The notes under the pieces: model-generated
Told to the model about the DNA's origin: nothing
Seen by the model: the letters and a program-made list of their open reading frames with translations, nothing else
Databases searched by the model: none
Program-made: the position numbers and the translations under genes
Shown here: positions 52,301-61,864 of the stretch, piece by piece
How positions within the stretch are numbered: position 1 is the stretch's first letter
How the letters are laid out: each line of letters opens with the position of its first letter
From: JAXLWB01 sp046328715
GTDB lineage: Bacteria > Chloroflexota > Anaerolineae > Caldilineales > Caldilineaceae
Assembly: GCA_046328715.1 (NCBI GenBank)
Contig: JAXLWB010000012.1
Coordinates: 1 to 64,000, forward strand
Direction of reading: 5' to 3'
DNA length: 64,000 bases

Positions 52301-52533
52301 TGACCAGCAATGGTGAAGCAGCGCCTGTTCAACCCGCCTGGCGCACGATGAATATGCCAGGGGAACGCTTGGCCGCCTTTGCTCAGGATGGCTATCAATC
52401 CGCCGCCAAACGCAGCGAAGCCAACGGTGTCTTGCGTCTTCATCAGCAACGCCTTACGCAACTCCAGGCGCGTCTCGACCTCGGTGCGCCCGAGGTGACA
52501 CAGTTGGGATTGTTAATGTTGGTCGCTGAGTGA
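49339..52533 (+). CDS. drmD: SNF2-family helicase, DrmD-like
   Basis: A 1064-residue SF2/SNF2 ATPase. Motif I is ADSVGLGKTIQAG (about 121-133), Ia VVSPAGPLLEQW, II DEAHHCMD (about 230), III LLLTATPHDGHD; the C-lobe has ISTDTAAEGLNLQA (V) and QRNGRIDRYGQ (VI, about 596-606). An accessory helical insert lies between about 350 and 500. Size and order fit HepA/RapA-like ATPases, especially DrmD of class 1 DISARM. The TATCCTCC..ATG leader at 49339 has a GGGGG ribosome-binding site. The methylase gene follows after 186 bp holding a hairpin. It should translocate on DNA as part of the anti-phage machinery. Confidence 0.88.
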   Translation: MTEFLPGTEVLARGLRWQVVFSQNLGVQTLYRLRGLQGVVSGQEFDLLAPFEALQPITQQLRTEDASPLRNWTVYHQAFLIEQTSGANALLSVQPGRLRLEPYQLVPVLRAIRMSRPRLLLADSVGLGKTIQAGLILTELIARRLTHRILVVSPAGPLLEQWKSEMNERFGLRLVEVNRAKLEEVRRSTELGANPFDHLPLAIASIDFLKQESVLEQLERSSYDAIVIDEAHHCMDLGTIGEREDSQRRRLAETLARQCDALLLLTATPHDGHDRSFASLCELLDPSLVDGRGELRGTRYTNHVIRRLKRHILDPQNPKQSIFKERVVRPIRVQVDETQSGAYADLQHTLLNLIAPELRRAFKSRRYSDVLTYITILKRSVSSVLACRNTLTQVAERIQSLVNNQAESQESKRQRLRTLRDYQRKLDRFGVIGFAEETEFAQLEVEELAQQLVELQREVQRGSGTLKQTTNILATLDELVGLANAALEQDPKLLRLTELVYEIRNHEPTANILIYTEYVDSQAAAAARLRKAQAGEILTINGEDNETLRKELTERFQRQEQLILISTDTAAEGLNLQARCHHLIHLELPFNPNRLEQRNGRIDRYGQQYEPIIHYLYLGDTFEERILLRLIAKFERQRRILTFVPNTLGLTTATDADTQRLLAGLLEEDNRLFQSEGTLFDFTSDEPEVGAEGAVRDILEEIDRSLSGYRQAAKANSWLGEGGLNAEANQVVEALQANQRGTHFTASELARFIINAVKLDGGDVQGSVEESIFALRLPPVWRYGLDDLPGWQPGVDRILLTSRLEVTRDRQGNTVGFLGRAHPLVRRALDRVRSLGLGQSNSSQLDVRVSAAKAKVKEPSLLCTFLGRVGSQAGRELEMVLAVRIAASGDAQFYLNAGDWLPLTNPGNAINPSGLWKRSFANWGEAGQELALEVAEAEFKTVAAFFANSHRTMLEREAAALDQWLQQRTTEIIGDNRVEAAVQVSLFVTSNGEAAPVQPAWRTMNMPGERLAAFAQDGYQSAAKRSEANGVLRLHQQRLTQLQARLDLGAPEVTQLGLLMLVAE

Positions 52534-52577
52534 AGAAGCAAGGAAAACAGGATGATAAGGTGACAAGAATGTTTTCG

Positions 52578-52650
52578 TAGGCGCGTGTTGCTAACCGTAC
52601 AAACTCTGCTTACCCAACAATTGTGCATCTAGCAGCACGCACCTATGCTC
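52578..52650. repeat. TAGGCGCGTGTTGCT / AGCAGCACGCACCTA hairpin
   Basis: Imperfect inverted repeat between the helicase and methylase genes; same style as 43862 (GTAGGTGCG). It may tune the ratio of helicase to methylase. Confidence 0.55.
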
Positions 52651-52719
52651 ATTTTTCTCTACCTCTGTCTTTACCTTGATACGTAAACTTACGAATGATG
52701 AGAACAAGCAGGTTGCAAT

Positions 52720-55700
52720 ATGTTCCAAACTCTTCTCGATGAAATCCGCCTCACTGGACCGGCACTGACCGAGCCCTTTATACGCGAGAAATTAGAAGCC
52801 GAACTCAACAAACGCAAACTCTTGCCCAAAAACAGTGGTAGCGAGGGCGACGGCCAGCAAGAGTGTTGGCGTGTCTATCGACGTAAATTGCAAAATTTGG
52901 CCATCCTGGGCAGTGCGTTACGTGTCTATAACCATGTCTTAGAACCCTTGCTGCAACCCTTGGGCTATGTACGCTGCGAAGATGCTTCACCTGTGCAGAC
53001 ACGCGAAGGTATGGAAAGTGGTGGCACGCTCTTTGTCAGCCAGGAGGGGGCAAAGCTGCGGCTGTGGAGTGTAGACTTTGACATTGATCTCGATGCGCCC
53101 TCGCGCCGAGGCTATGCGTACCGCTTTAGTCATCTGCGCGTTGCCCAACGGGTGTTATTAGCCAGCGGCGAACGCATCGGCTTGTTGACCAATGGGGTGG
53201 AATTGCGGTTGTTGATTTGTGACCCAGCACGCCCTGACTCACAGATTGTGGTGGCGCTTGAATCAGTCTGGAAGCGCACGCAACAGCCGCCAGAGAGCTA
53301 TCGACTGTTGTTGGCCTTGGCTTCGCCTGCTGGAGTGAAGGCGTTACCCGAGATTGTGGAGCAGGCGCGACTACAACAGACACGCGTGACCAAAGAGTTG
53401 CGTACCCAGGCACGCCAAGCAGTCGAGGGCTTTCTGCAGGCCGTGCTGGAACATCCTGCCAATCGAGAGCCATTGGCAACCCATAGCGACACGCACGCCC
53501 TGGCCCGCCAACTGTGGCGAGAAGGGTTGATCACCGTTTATCGGCTGCTCTTTGTGCTTAAACTGGAGAGCAGCGACGATCCGGCGCGCATCTTTGGCTT
53601 TGCTTCGACCACGCTGTGGCGTAACAGCTTTTCGCCCAGCGTGGCGCTGACTCGGTATGTGCGCAAGGTGCTAGATGAACAGGGGGAGAGTGGCGGTTTG
53701 TTGGAAGGAGGGCTGCGCAACCTCTTCCGTATGTTTGCCGAAGGACTGAACAGCACAGAATTTGTGGTCAAACCTTTGGGTGGTGCGCTCTTCGGTGCGG
53801 ATGCCACTCCACTTTTGAGCCGTTTACAGTGGGGCGAATGGGGTGTCGCCTGGCTGCTTGACCGTCTACTTTGGACAGCAGGGAAAGGTAACAGTGCTCG
53901 GCAACGGGTCCACTATGGGCCATTAGACGTTGAAGATCTGGGACGAGTCTATGAGGCGCTGCTGGAATTGGAGCCAGGCATTGCCAGCAAGCCGATGTGT
54001 CGCTTGCGTCGTAACAAGCTGGAAGTGGTGACACCGTTGGCACAGGGTGAACGCTATCGTCCAGCGACTGGCAACGGCGTATCTGCGCTTGCCGACACTG
54101 AGGCTGAAAGTGAGGACGAGGCGGACACCAACGACGAGGAAAACGACGAGACAGAGCGTGAAAGCAACGCCAAATCTGCCAAAGTGCAGTGGATCGAAGA
54201 GATTGCACCGGGTCACTTTTACTTGCGCGTTGGTTTGGGACGCAAAGCGAGCGGCTCCTACTACACGCCGCATTCGTTTGTGCGTTTTCTGGTGCAAGAG
54301 ACGCTGGGACCGCTGTGTGAGGAACGTAGTCCCCACGATGACCCGCAACCAATGGCGCTGTTGGCGATCAAAGTGCTCGACAACTCGATGGGCAGTGGTC
54401 ACTTTTTGGTCGAGGCAGCGCGCTTTTTGGGCGAAAAACTCTACGAAGCGGTACGCCTCTGTGATGAACATGCGCGCGAGGAAGAGCGCAAGGCCGAAAA
54501 CGCCCGCAGCGAGGATGTCCGCCAGACCAATCTGCTCTTTGCTAAAGTCTGGCGCCAGCGCATTGTCGATCTGCCGGATCCCAACGATGAAGTACTGCGC
54601 TACCTGCCCAGCCATGCACCCGAAGGCAGCGAATCGGGTCTCTCGGAGCGCAAGGCAATGGCGATCTGTAAACGGCTGGTGGCAGTGCATTGTCTCTATG
54701 GTGTGGACAAGAATCCACTGGCCGTGGAGCTGGCCAAGTTGGCGCTCTGGCTGGAGTGTCACGCCGAAGGGTTGCCGCTCACCTTTCTCGACCATCGACT
54801 GGTGGTGGGCGATTCGCTGACCGGTCCCTTCTTCCACCATCTGCTTACCTTTCCTGGCAGCGGGGGCAAAATGGAGGATATCTATAGCCATGAATTGGCC
54901 AAACGGTTTGCCGGACGCTTGCAAGAGGCGCTACGCCATGTGAACGCGCTGCAAGCCAGTGTTGGCATCGATGAGGCCGATCTGCAAGCCAAACGCTTTG
55001 CCAAGAATCGACTCGACAATGCACTGCTCCCCTTTCGTTTGGTGGCGGCAGCCTGGGCGGGTGGCGTGATGTTGGGGAAAACGGGCTGTGACGATGAAGG
55101 CTATAAATGGCTGGTGGAGCAGGTGACAACCCACGGCGAACTGCCGGTAGACCTGACCGCTCGCGCACAGCTCCGCGCAATGTTGGCGACTGGATTGGGA
55201 ATCTCCACCATTCCCGCCGAGGTGGGCGACTTGCTCACCTGGCTGACAACCCAGACAACTACACCAGCCTTGTCCTTTGACCTGACCTTTCCTGAAGTCT
55301 TCTTCCCCACTGGTGACACAACACAGCGGCATGGGTTTGATGTGTTGGTAGGCAATCCGCCCTGGGATGCTATTAAATTCAATTCAAAAGAGTTTTTTGC
55401 AGCGTTCAATTTTGAAATACTAAACGCTTCAACAAAACGAGAGAGGGAATCTATCGAAAAGGTACTCTTACAGAACAATGAAATTTCTGCATTGTTTTTT
55501 CGTTACCAAAGGAAATTTGATGCTGATAAAGCAATGAATGATGTGCTATACGAGTATCAGAAAGTTAACATCGATGGCGATTTGGCAGGGCGTCAACTTG
55601 ATGCATTTCGAGTTTTTATGGAGCGAAATACCTTTTTACTTGATATTCAGGGAATTACCGGTGTAGTCATTCCATCGGCATTTCATGCGAACGCAGGAGC

Positions 55701-57009
55701 GGTCGGGATTCGACGGTTATATTTCCAGCAAATGCAGTTGAAGTTCTGTTATTCCTTTGAAAATCGTAAAAAACTGTTTGATATTGATAGTAGATTTAAG
55801 TATAACGTAATTTTAGCTATAAAGGATGGTTTTACAAAGCAATTTGCTTGTGCTTTCTATCAACATGATGAAGAATGGCTATTTAGCGAGAGGGATTCGC
55901 AACTTGAGTACACACGCGAATTTGTAGAGAAGACGGGCGGACAATATCTGACTTTCCTAGAGCTTAATAATGGTCAGTCTACCCAGATAGTTCTCTCAAT
56001 CTATTCAAAAAGTGTGACTTTTAGAGACTGCTGCGAACAAATTGGCATGAAGCTGCAAAAGCAACCCACAGCTTTAGATATGACTAAAGACGCATATCGT
56101 TTTCGGCCAATTGACCAATTTGTGTCTTCAAAGTCAGATCCACGAGATCCTCAGGTGAGAACAGGTCTAATACAAAAAAGCCTACTATATCTTTGTGAAG
56201 GTAAAACCTTTCATCAATTCGATGAGATGTGGGGTGAGCGCCCCAATTATGTTGTACCTCTTGAAGAACTCCAAGGCAATGCTCTTTGGACAACCAATAG
56301 CACGTTCTTTCGTCTTGCGTTTAGAGCAATTGCTAGTTCTACAAACGAGCGAACTTCTATATTTTGTTTGCTTAGCCCTGGAACTGTTGCCTGCAACAGT
56401 GTAGCAATCGAACGTTCACCGGAGTTAACAGCCCGTTCAAAACCACTTACGTTACTTGCAATCTGTAATAGTTATGTTTTCGATTGGTGCTTAAGACTAA
56501 TGGTTGGGGCAAATATCAACTTGTTTATCATGGATAACACGCCAATTCCATTGTTGCTAGAGTGTGCCCGTACATTTTGCCTACATTGCGCTGTAAGACT
56601 CTTGTCTGTTCATATTGGTTATGCACCTCTTTGGAAAGAACAACTCGGCGACATTTGGCGTGAACTCACACCTCCCTTTACCTGGCCGGTACTGGCTGGC
56701 AACGTTGCACGTTGGGCTGTCCGTGCTGCCATCGATGCCGTTGTGGCACAAGCCTACGGCTTGAATCGTGAACAATACGCCTACGTCCTCTCCACCTTTA
56801 GCCACAAAAGCTATCCCGCCGCCCCACGCCTCTGTCTCGACCGCTTCGACGAATTGCACTCCATCGGTCTGGAAGCCTTCACGCGCAAGTATGATCCCTA
56901 CTGGGACATTCCGCTCAACGAGAACCTTCCTCAACCCGTGATCCAGTTGCCAGGGGTAGAGGAGAAGGTAGAGGCAAAGGGGGCTAAGCAGTTGGGGTTG
57001 GGGATATAA
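52720..57009 (+). CDS. drmMI: Large N6-adenine DNA methylase, DrmMI-like
   Basis: A 1429-residue methyltransferase. SAM-binding motif I is VLDNSMGSGHFLVEAARF (about 551-566; usual DPAxGSGHFL with altered DNS) and catalytic motif IV is VGNPPWDAI (about 877), the gamma-type N-6 adenine arrangement. Before motif I lies an about 540-residue N-terminal region with SYYTPHSFVRFLVQETL just ahead of it, the usual Eco57I-type lead-in; a strongly acidic linker is at about 463-486. From about 55370 to 56630 the DNA becomes AT-rich; this spans residues about 884-1304, where the target recognition domain should lie. The end YDPYWDIPLNENL is typical. It would mark self DNA. 12 nt separate it from the next gene. 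Confidence 0.88.
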   Translation: MFQTLLDEIRLTGPALTEPFIREKLEAELNKRKLLPKNSGSEGDGQQECWRVYRRKLQNLAILGSALRVYNHVLEPLLQPLGYVRCEDASPVQTREGMESGGTLFVSQEGAKLRLWSVDFDIDLDAPSRRGYAYRFSHLRVAQRVLLASGERIGLLTNGVELRLLICDPARPDSQIVVALESVWKRTQQPPESYRLLLALASPAGVKALPEIVEQARLQQTRVTKELRTQARQAVEGFLQAVLEHPANREPLATHSDTHALARQLWREGLITVYRLLFVLKLESSDDPARIFGFASTTLWRNSFSPSVALTRYVRKVLDEQGESGGLLEGGLRNLFRMFAEGLNSTEFVVKPLGGALFGADATPLLSRLQWGEWGVAWLLDRLLWTAGKGNSARQRVHYGPLDVEDLGRVYEALLELEPGIASKPMCRLRRNKLEVVTPLAQGERYRPATGNGVSALADTEAESEDEADTNDEENDETERESNAKSAKVQWIEEIAPGHFYLRVGLGRKASGSYYTPHSFVRFLVQETLGPLCEERSPHDDPQPMALLAIKVLDNSMGSGHFLVEAARFLGEKLYEAVRLCDEHAREEERKAENARSEDVRQTNLLFAKVWRQRIVDLPDPNDEVLRYLPSHAPEGSESGLSERKAMAICKRLVAVHCLYGVDKNPLAVELAKLALWLECHAEGLPLTFLDHRLVVGDSLTGPFFHHLLTFPGSGGKMEDIYSHELAKRFAGRLQEALRHVNALQASVGIDEADLQAKRFAKNRLDNALLPFRLVAAAWAGGVMLGKTGCDDEGYKWLVEQVTTHGELPVDLTARAQLRAMLATGLGISTIPAEVGDLLTWLTTQTTTPALSFDLTFPEVFFPTGDTTQRHGFDVLVGNPPWDAIKFNSKEFFAAFNFEILNASTKRERESIEKVLLQNNEISALFFRYQRKFDADKAMNDVLYEYQKVNIDGDLAGRQLDAFRVFMERNTFLLDIQGITGVVIPSAFHANAGAVGIRRLYFQQMQLKFCYSFENRKKLFDIDSRFKYNVILAIKDGFTKQFACAFYQHDEEWLFSERDSQLEYTREFVEKTGGQYLTFLELNNGQSTQIVLSIYSKSVTFRDCCEQIGMKLQKQPTALDMTKDAYRFRPIDQFVSSKSDPRDPQVRTGLIQKSLLYLCEGKTFHQFDEMWGERPNYVVPLEELQGNALWTTNSTFFRLAFRAIASSTNERTSIFCLLSPGTVACNSVAIERSPELTARSKPLTLLAICNSYVFDWCLRLMVGANINLFIMDNTPIPLLLECARTFCLHCAVRLLSVHIGYAPLWKEQLGDIWRELTPPFTWPVLAGNVARWAVRAAIDAVVAQAYGLNREQYAYVLSTFSHKSYPAAPRLCLDRFDELHSIGLEAFTRKYDPYWDIPLNENLPQPVIQLPGVEEKVEAKGAKQLGLGI

Positions 57010-57021
57010 GGAGACAATCCA

Positions 57022-58842
57022 ATGCTAGCAGAAACTATCGTGTCAGCAATGACAGAAGCGATTGTTGGTCATCTAATAGAACAAAGTGATCTTATCGAAA
57101 AAGGTAGTAGAATCCTCAAGCAACCCTCGCGGGTGCAAGTTGCAATCTCCACTGTAATTGCTCAAGCTTATACCCAATTCTTAAAAAGTGAACATCGTTG
57201 GGCTGCCTCGGCATTGTTTGATGAGCATTTTGTAAGAGAGCACGTTGCACCGCTGATATATCGATTTTTGGAGCGAGACCAAAGACCTGATCCATCCGAG
57301 CTTGTTAATGCATGGGTGGATCAATTCACTATGCGCGGTGAAACTCGTGAAAGTAATATTATGAAATTGCAGCCAGTTGCGACCGATTTCCTAGAACTGG
57401 TTTGGTCAGGGTTGCGAGCCAATCACGACCTACGTACTATTTTTGATAGCAAAGACTTGGTAGCAATTGCTCAACATTTAGACAACATTGCAGATACTAC
57501 ATCCCAGATGCAAGCCTCGTTTGCCAGCATGACTCGAGATATGCAACGCGCAATGGAGGAGGCAAAGCAACAGTACTACGATATTTATATTGACCAAGCC
57601 ACTGGAACTGCGATTGGTGATCAAGCCATGGTTGTGAATCTCACAGTCAACGGTCCCATTTTGTTTGATCAGTTTGAAAATGCACAAGACCGTTTGCAAA
57701 CGCAGATTCGCAGTGCCAAGACCTATATTGCAAAACGCACAGAGGACTTTGTTGGGCGAGGCTTTGTCTTTAGTAAGATCGACGAAATTCTTAACCAGCG
57801 AGAGCAGTTTCCTTCTGGATATTTGGTAATTTCTGGAGAGCCAGGAATTGGGAAAACTGCGTTATGCGGCGAACTGATCAAGCGACTTGGATGTGTATAT
57901 CACTTCAACATTGCTAACCAGGGCGTAACTTCACCACAGGCATTTCTAAAAAATATCTGCGCCCAATTGATCGTCCGCTACAATCTTCATCAGAAATACG
58001 CCTTTGCTTTCGAGAGCACACAACGGTTTGATGACAGCGGCTTTTTTATGGAGCGCTTGGAAGAGGTAGCTTCCAAGCGTGTTGATGAACCGATTGTTAT
58101 GGTTGTGGATGCACTTGATGAGGCAGAACAGATACATGGATTACGCCGAGCCAATCCACTTTTTTTGCCAGAAGCACTTCCGGACGGTGTGTATTGCATT
58201 GTGTCTCGTCGTTCCATTTTTAATGAAGATGACCCGCTTCAGGTAGAAAGAAGATACAACATTGAAATTGATAAAAATGATCCACGAAATCTTAAAGATG
58301 TACATGATTACATCCAAAATTTTCTGAGCAAAAATCGTAGTGTCATGCTACCTAAAATTGAAGAATGGCGTATTTCTGCAGATAAATTCACAGGTACGAT
58401 CTATGAGCGAAGCGAAGGAAATTTTATGTACGCTCGGAGCGTACTAACCGATATTTATCAAGGCACTTTGAATTATCAAAATCTGGATTCGATCCAGCAT
58501 CTACCTAAAGGGCTTCGAGAATATTACCGAAGACACAGAGACTTAATGCGTCAACAAGACCCTCTGTTTGACGACCTAGTTTGTGTGCTTGCAGCCTTTG
58601 ATTCTCCACTTTCAGTTCCAGAAGCATCTGCCATGATCAGCGCTGACGAATTCAAAGTTCGCCGTTCTTTTGAGCATTGGCGATCCTTTCTTAGCGTAAT
58701 GGTTGACGCTGATGGCGTCACTCGGTATAGCCTGTATCATCGTAGTTTTCAGGAATATTTGGATGAAGTTGAAGGCTGTGCAGATAGATGGCGTGGGAAA
58801 ATGCAAACAGATTTGGAAGCCTTCCTTAATAGTTCACTTTAG
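57022..58842 (+). CDS. STAND/NACHT-type NTPase
   Basis: A 606-residue protein. Residues 1-about 210 are a helical N-terminal domain (NNH-like; ends with a coiled-coil stretch MTRDMQRAMEEAKQQYYD, then the linker GTAIGDQAMVVNL found before many STAND ATPases). The NTPase domain has Walker A ISGEPGIGKTALCG (about 270-283), Walker B VMVVDALDEAE (about 359), sensor VYCIVSRRS, and a winged-helix region with YSLYHRSFQEYL (the LxHxSFxEYL motif) near 575. It then stops, with no TPR, WD or LRR sensor repeats. The missing solenoid may be supplied by the next gene. AAGGAGA precedes the ATG. DNA composition is AT-richer than the helicase genes. Confidence 0.85.
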   Translation: MLAETIVSAMTEAIVGHLIEQSDLIEKGSRILKQPSRVQVAISTVIAQAYTQFLKSEHRWAASALFDEHFVREHVAPLIYRFLERDQRPDPSELVNAWVDQFTMRGETRESNIMKLQPVATDFLELVWSGLRANHDLRTIFDSKDLVAIAQHLDNIADTTSQMQASFASMTRDMQRAMEEAKQQYYDIYIDQATGTAIGDQAMVVNLTVNGPILFDQFENAQDRLQTQIRSAKTYIAKRTEDFVGRGFVFSKIDEILNQREQFPSGYLVISGEPGIGKTALCGELIKRLGCVYHFNIANQGVTSPQAFLKNICAQLIVRYNLHQKYAFAFESTQRFDDSGFFMERLEEVASKRVDEPIVMVVDALDEAEQIHGLRRANPLFLPEALPDGVYCIVSRRSIFNEDDPLQVERRYNIEIDKNDPRNLKDVHDYIQNFLSKNRSVMLPKIEEWRISADKFTGTIYERSEGNFMYARSVLTDIYQGTLNYQNLDSIQHLPKGLREYYRRHRDLMRQQDPLFDDLVCVLAAFDSPLSVPEASAMISADEFKVRRSFEHWRSFLSVMVDADGVTRYSLYHRSFQEYLDEVEGCADRWRGKMQTDLEAFLNSSL

Positions 58843-58904
58843 CGCCTTGTTATTCGACCATGAATCGTATACCAATGAAAGCGAATTAGCAGGAGGATAA
58901 AACA

Positions 58905-61826
58905 ATGTCAAGTGATCTATCATCTCCACTAGATTCACGACTAATTTCCATGTACCTGAGAGAAGCAAGCCAACTATTGACAAAGCAGGGGCAGCCCCGT
59001 ATGTTGCATGGCTTGCTCGCAAAAGAAACTGCAGAAGGACGCAATGTAGTCCATCGGTGGGCGAAAACTGACTCCACTGAGGGCGAATATGTCAAATCGA
59101 TCAGCGATGCCTGGAATTCCACAGTAGCAATTGTCAAAAATTCAGACAATTTATCGGAGCGACAAAAAGCATTAGGACTTCAATTCCGTTATATGTTGAT
59201 GTCTGCTTGTGTCGTAAGCGAAGCCAGCAATTCTTCAGGAACTGAGTTTTCCAAACTGGCAGAAGAAGGGAGTCGCATTAAAGGTTTTGAGGTAATCAGA
59301 CAAATAGCTACTGACAAGGATAAACTTGCTGCGCTCGTACACTTCCTGGAATCTCTGCAAATCCAACTAGATTTTTTGAGATCACAGAATCTGAGTGAAG
59401 AACACAGTAGTGTCTGGAGAGAGGTTTGGAGAACAATTCTGTCCTTTCAAAATGAGTTGTATCAGTCCCAGGCATTTCAACAAGTGGTTCGCTTTGCACC
59501 AGAACAAGAGATTCCAAGCCTATTGGATTTTGTCCTAAAAGATGTACCTATCTATTCAGGTGCAACTAGCAGCCCATTACAGATCGCTTTCTCGGGGATC
59601 GCACCATATTTGTCAGAAGAACAGTTAAGTGAGGCATATCGACAAATCATCGATGTTAAACTATATCCCACACAGGAGCATTATGATCTGGTTCTTATCG
59701 ACCTCATTATAAATTTTGTTAGGGTTGGGGAAACCTATTTTGCCATTCAACTTGTAAGACGCATAGAAAAGAAAGAGTATGTCTCAACTGCTATCAAAAA
59801 GATCGCTTCTACTCTTAATCGGTATGAGCGAGACCTTCTTTTTAGCTATGCTTGGGAGGCGATTCCAGCTACGGATGTTGACTTGCACCTCAATACGAAA
59901 ATCGCAATTATTGATGTACTTCCAGATACTGAAATCGAAGCACTCATAGATCAGATAAACGGCATCACTAATCTCGAATATCGCATTGATTTTCTGATAC
60001 AGATCATTCCCAATCTTTCTGGGAAGATGAGAACACGCTCATTGAGTCTATTTAGTTCATCTTGCCGTGCATTGAGACCACTAATTCGGTCAGAGAAAAA
60101 ACTGGCGAATATACTCATCAGAATTATGCCTGCATTGGCGCAGGACGAGTTGAGGGAGTTGATGGATATTTTGGCAGAGATGACTGACCAAGATGAGCTG
60201 GAACGAGTTGTTAGGGCGATGCAAAAACAGTTCGGAGATGGTTCCGAGGGTTCGCCGGAATCCGAATCTGATGAAGAGTTTTTTGAAAGCTCTGCGCAGC
60301 GTTCGAAAGAGCAAACCAATACAGTGGTGGAATCCGCATCTTATCAAAGCCATCCTCGGCTAAGGGACGCTGCCTTCTGGAGTGTAGGAATCTGTGAAGC
60401 TACACTGTATCTACCGCCTTCTGTTATAGATCAACATCTATTAGCGACAGTTCTTGAAGTTGCACGCAATAATCTGGAAAGCAGCGATTACACCTATTTT
60501 GTAGAGCGACTGTTATTAGTTCTCGCTAAACAAGGTAGCATTCCTAAAGTTTTGAAACTACTTCAGCGGATAAATAGTGAACATCACTCATCGATACTAT
60601 CAAACATTTTGATCTATATTGCACAGCAAGGAAGTATTTTACAAGCTTTTGCTGTTACGTTAACAATCATGAGTGTTGAGCAGCGAATTGACACTTTGAT
60701 CAAGCTTGCGGCTAATGTTCCCACTATTTATCGTGATGAGATCATCCGTGTTGCCTTGCAGCAGATTGAAGAGGACTTTACTGGCGATAAACCACCGGTC
60801 TTGGCTTCATTACTCAATGCTATGCCTGGGCTTGACAATGAACTACGGCATACTCTTACTGAACAAATCATATCAGAACTAAAGATCGAAAAAATAACTT
60901 CTGAAATCTGGAAATTTCTCGCAAACAATGCTCCTGCTCTATTTCGATCATTACTGTCTAAAGAAATCGACCAAATTTTCAATATACCCATATATGATCA
61001 TGAGCAAATGGCTCGGCTCAGAAAAATTGTCGATTTATTGCCACCTGAGATGTTTCTGCAAACTTGTCAATTGGTTAAATATAGTACACACAATAGTGAA
61101 TTGCTGCCGATTTATGTCCAGCGCCTGAGCGATTTGGAAGAGATTGCAATGGCTCTGGAATTGGCATTATCCACAAAAGAGTATGAGTTGTGCATTCTTT
61201 GTCTTTATCCCATCTTTGGCAAATTACACCCGAATCAACAAGATCAGGCCAAAGCTGCTATTCAAAGTGCAGCCAACGAAATCACACGGCGTAAAGGGAT
61301 AGGCTATGCCATTGCTCTAGCACAAGCAGGTGAGATACTCAATGATCCTAACCTATTTAAGGAATCACTCAATGCGTGCAAGACATGGTTCAAAGAGGAA
61401 TATTTTGAAACGTTGGTAAAAATATCCCCTCATTTGCCACTAGATATACGAGAAGAGTCGTTATTCGCAGCGATGACCACTCTCGTCGAAATTTCCTACA
61501 GTCAGTTTCAGCTATTGAAGCCACAGATAGATTTGTTGTTGTCCGCCTTGCTTGATCTTCCGTTTGAAACACTTTATACGATTTGGAATCGTTGCCTACG
61601 CATGATGGCCATGCGTCCAAGAAAGGATGCCCTTGCATTTGTCGGCTTGTGGATTAGAATCGCAGCACGCTTAAGCCACGAGGATGTGGCAAAGGATATT
61701 TTCTGCGCCGTACAAGATGTAGGTCGCTGGTGGCATCCGGTGTCATCACATTCGTCTGGTACTCTTCATAAGACGATTCAAAGTATCCTGAACGAGCGTT
61801 ACTATACCAAGTGGCTTACTCCCTGA
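58905..61826 (+). CDS. 973-aa alpha-solenoid protein, probable STAND sensor partner
   Basis: A 973-residue all-helical protein. Motifs such as IAPYLSEEQLSEAYRQIID, PNLSGKMRTRSLSLF, MPALAQDELRELMDIL, LLPPEMFLQTCQLVKY and SPHLPLDIREESLFAAM recur at about 40-60-residue spacing, which is the P-x-L-[hydrophobic]-x-E-x-x pattern of the HEAT/ARM-like solenoids that form the C-terminal sensors of NACHT proteins in cyanobacteria and Chloroflexota. An acidic linker (GDGSEGSPESESDEEFFES) at about 440-460 separates two solenoid halves. No catalytic motif is visible. The gene follows the NTPase by 62 nt behind a strong AGGAGG site, and shares its AT-richer composition. Confidence 0.75.
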   Translation: MSSDLSSPLDSRLISMYLREASQLLTKQGQPRMLHGLLAKETAEGRNVVHRWAKTDSTEGEYVKSISDAWNSTVAIVKNSDNLSERQKALGLQFRYMLMSACVVSEASNSSGTEFSKLAEEGSRIKGFEVIRQIATDKDKLAALVHFLESLQIQLDFLRSQNLSEEHSSVWREVWRTILSFQNELYQSQAFQQVVRFAPEQEIPSLLDFVLKDVPIYSGATSSPLQIAFSGIAPYLSEEQLSEAYRQIIDVKLYPTQEHYDLVLIDLIINFVRVGETYFAIQLVRRIEKKEYVSTAIKKIASTLNRYERDLLFSYAWEAIPATDVDLHLNTKIAIIDVLPDTEIEALIDQINGITNLEYRIDFLIQIIPNLSGKMRTRSLSLFSSSCRALRPLIRSEKKLANILIRIMPALAQDELRELMDILAEMTDQDELERVVRAMQKQFGDGSEGSPESESDEEFFESSAQRSKEQTNTVVESASYQSHPRLRDAAFWSVGICEATLYLPPSVIDQHLLATVLEVARNNLESSDYTYFVERLLLVLAKQGSIPKVLKLLQRINSEHHSSILSNILIYIAQQGSILQAFAVTLTIMSVEQRIDTLIKLAANVPTIYRDEIIRVALQQIEEDFTGDKPPVLASLLNAMPGLDNELRHTLTEQIISELKIEKITSEIWKFLANNAPALFRSLLSKEIDQIFNIPIYDHEQMARLRKIVDLLPPEMFLQTCQLVKYSTHNSELLPIYVQRLSDLEEIAMALELALSTKEYELCILCLYPIFGKLHPNQQDQAKAAIQSAANEITRRKGIGYAIALAQAGEILNDPNLFKESLNACKTWFKEEYFETLVKISPHLPLDIREESLFAAMTTLVEISYSQFQLLKPQIDLLLSALLDLPFETLYTIWNRCLRMMAMRPRKDALAFVGLWIRIAARLSHEDVAKDIFCAVQDVGRWWHPVSSHSSGTLHKTIQSILNERYYTKWLTP

Positions 61827-61864
61827 AACTGTCTAAATTGAACTTTATCCACAGGTGATCAACT

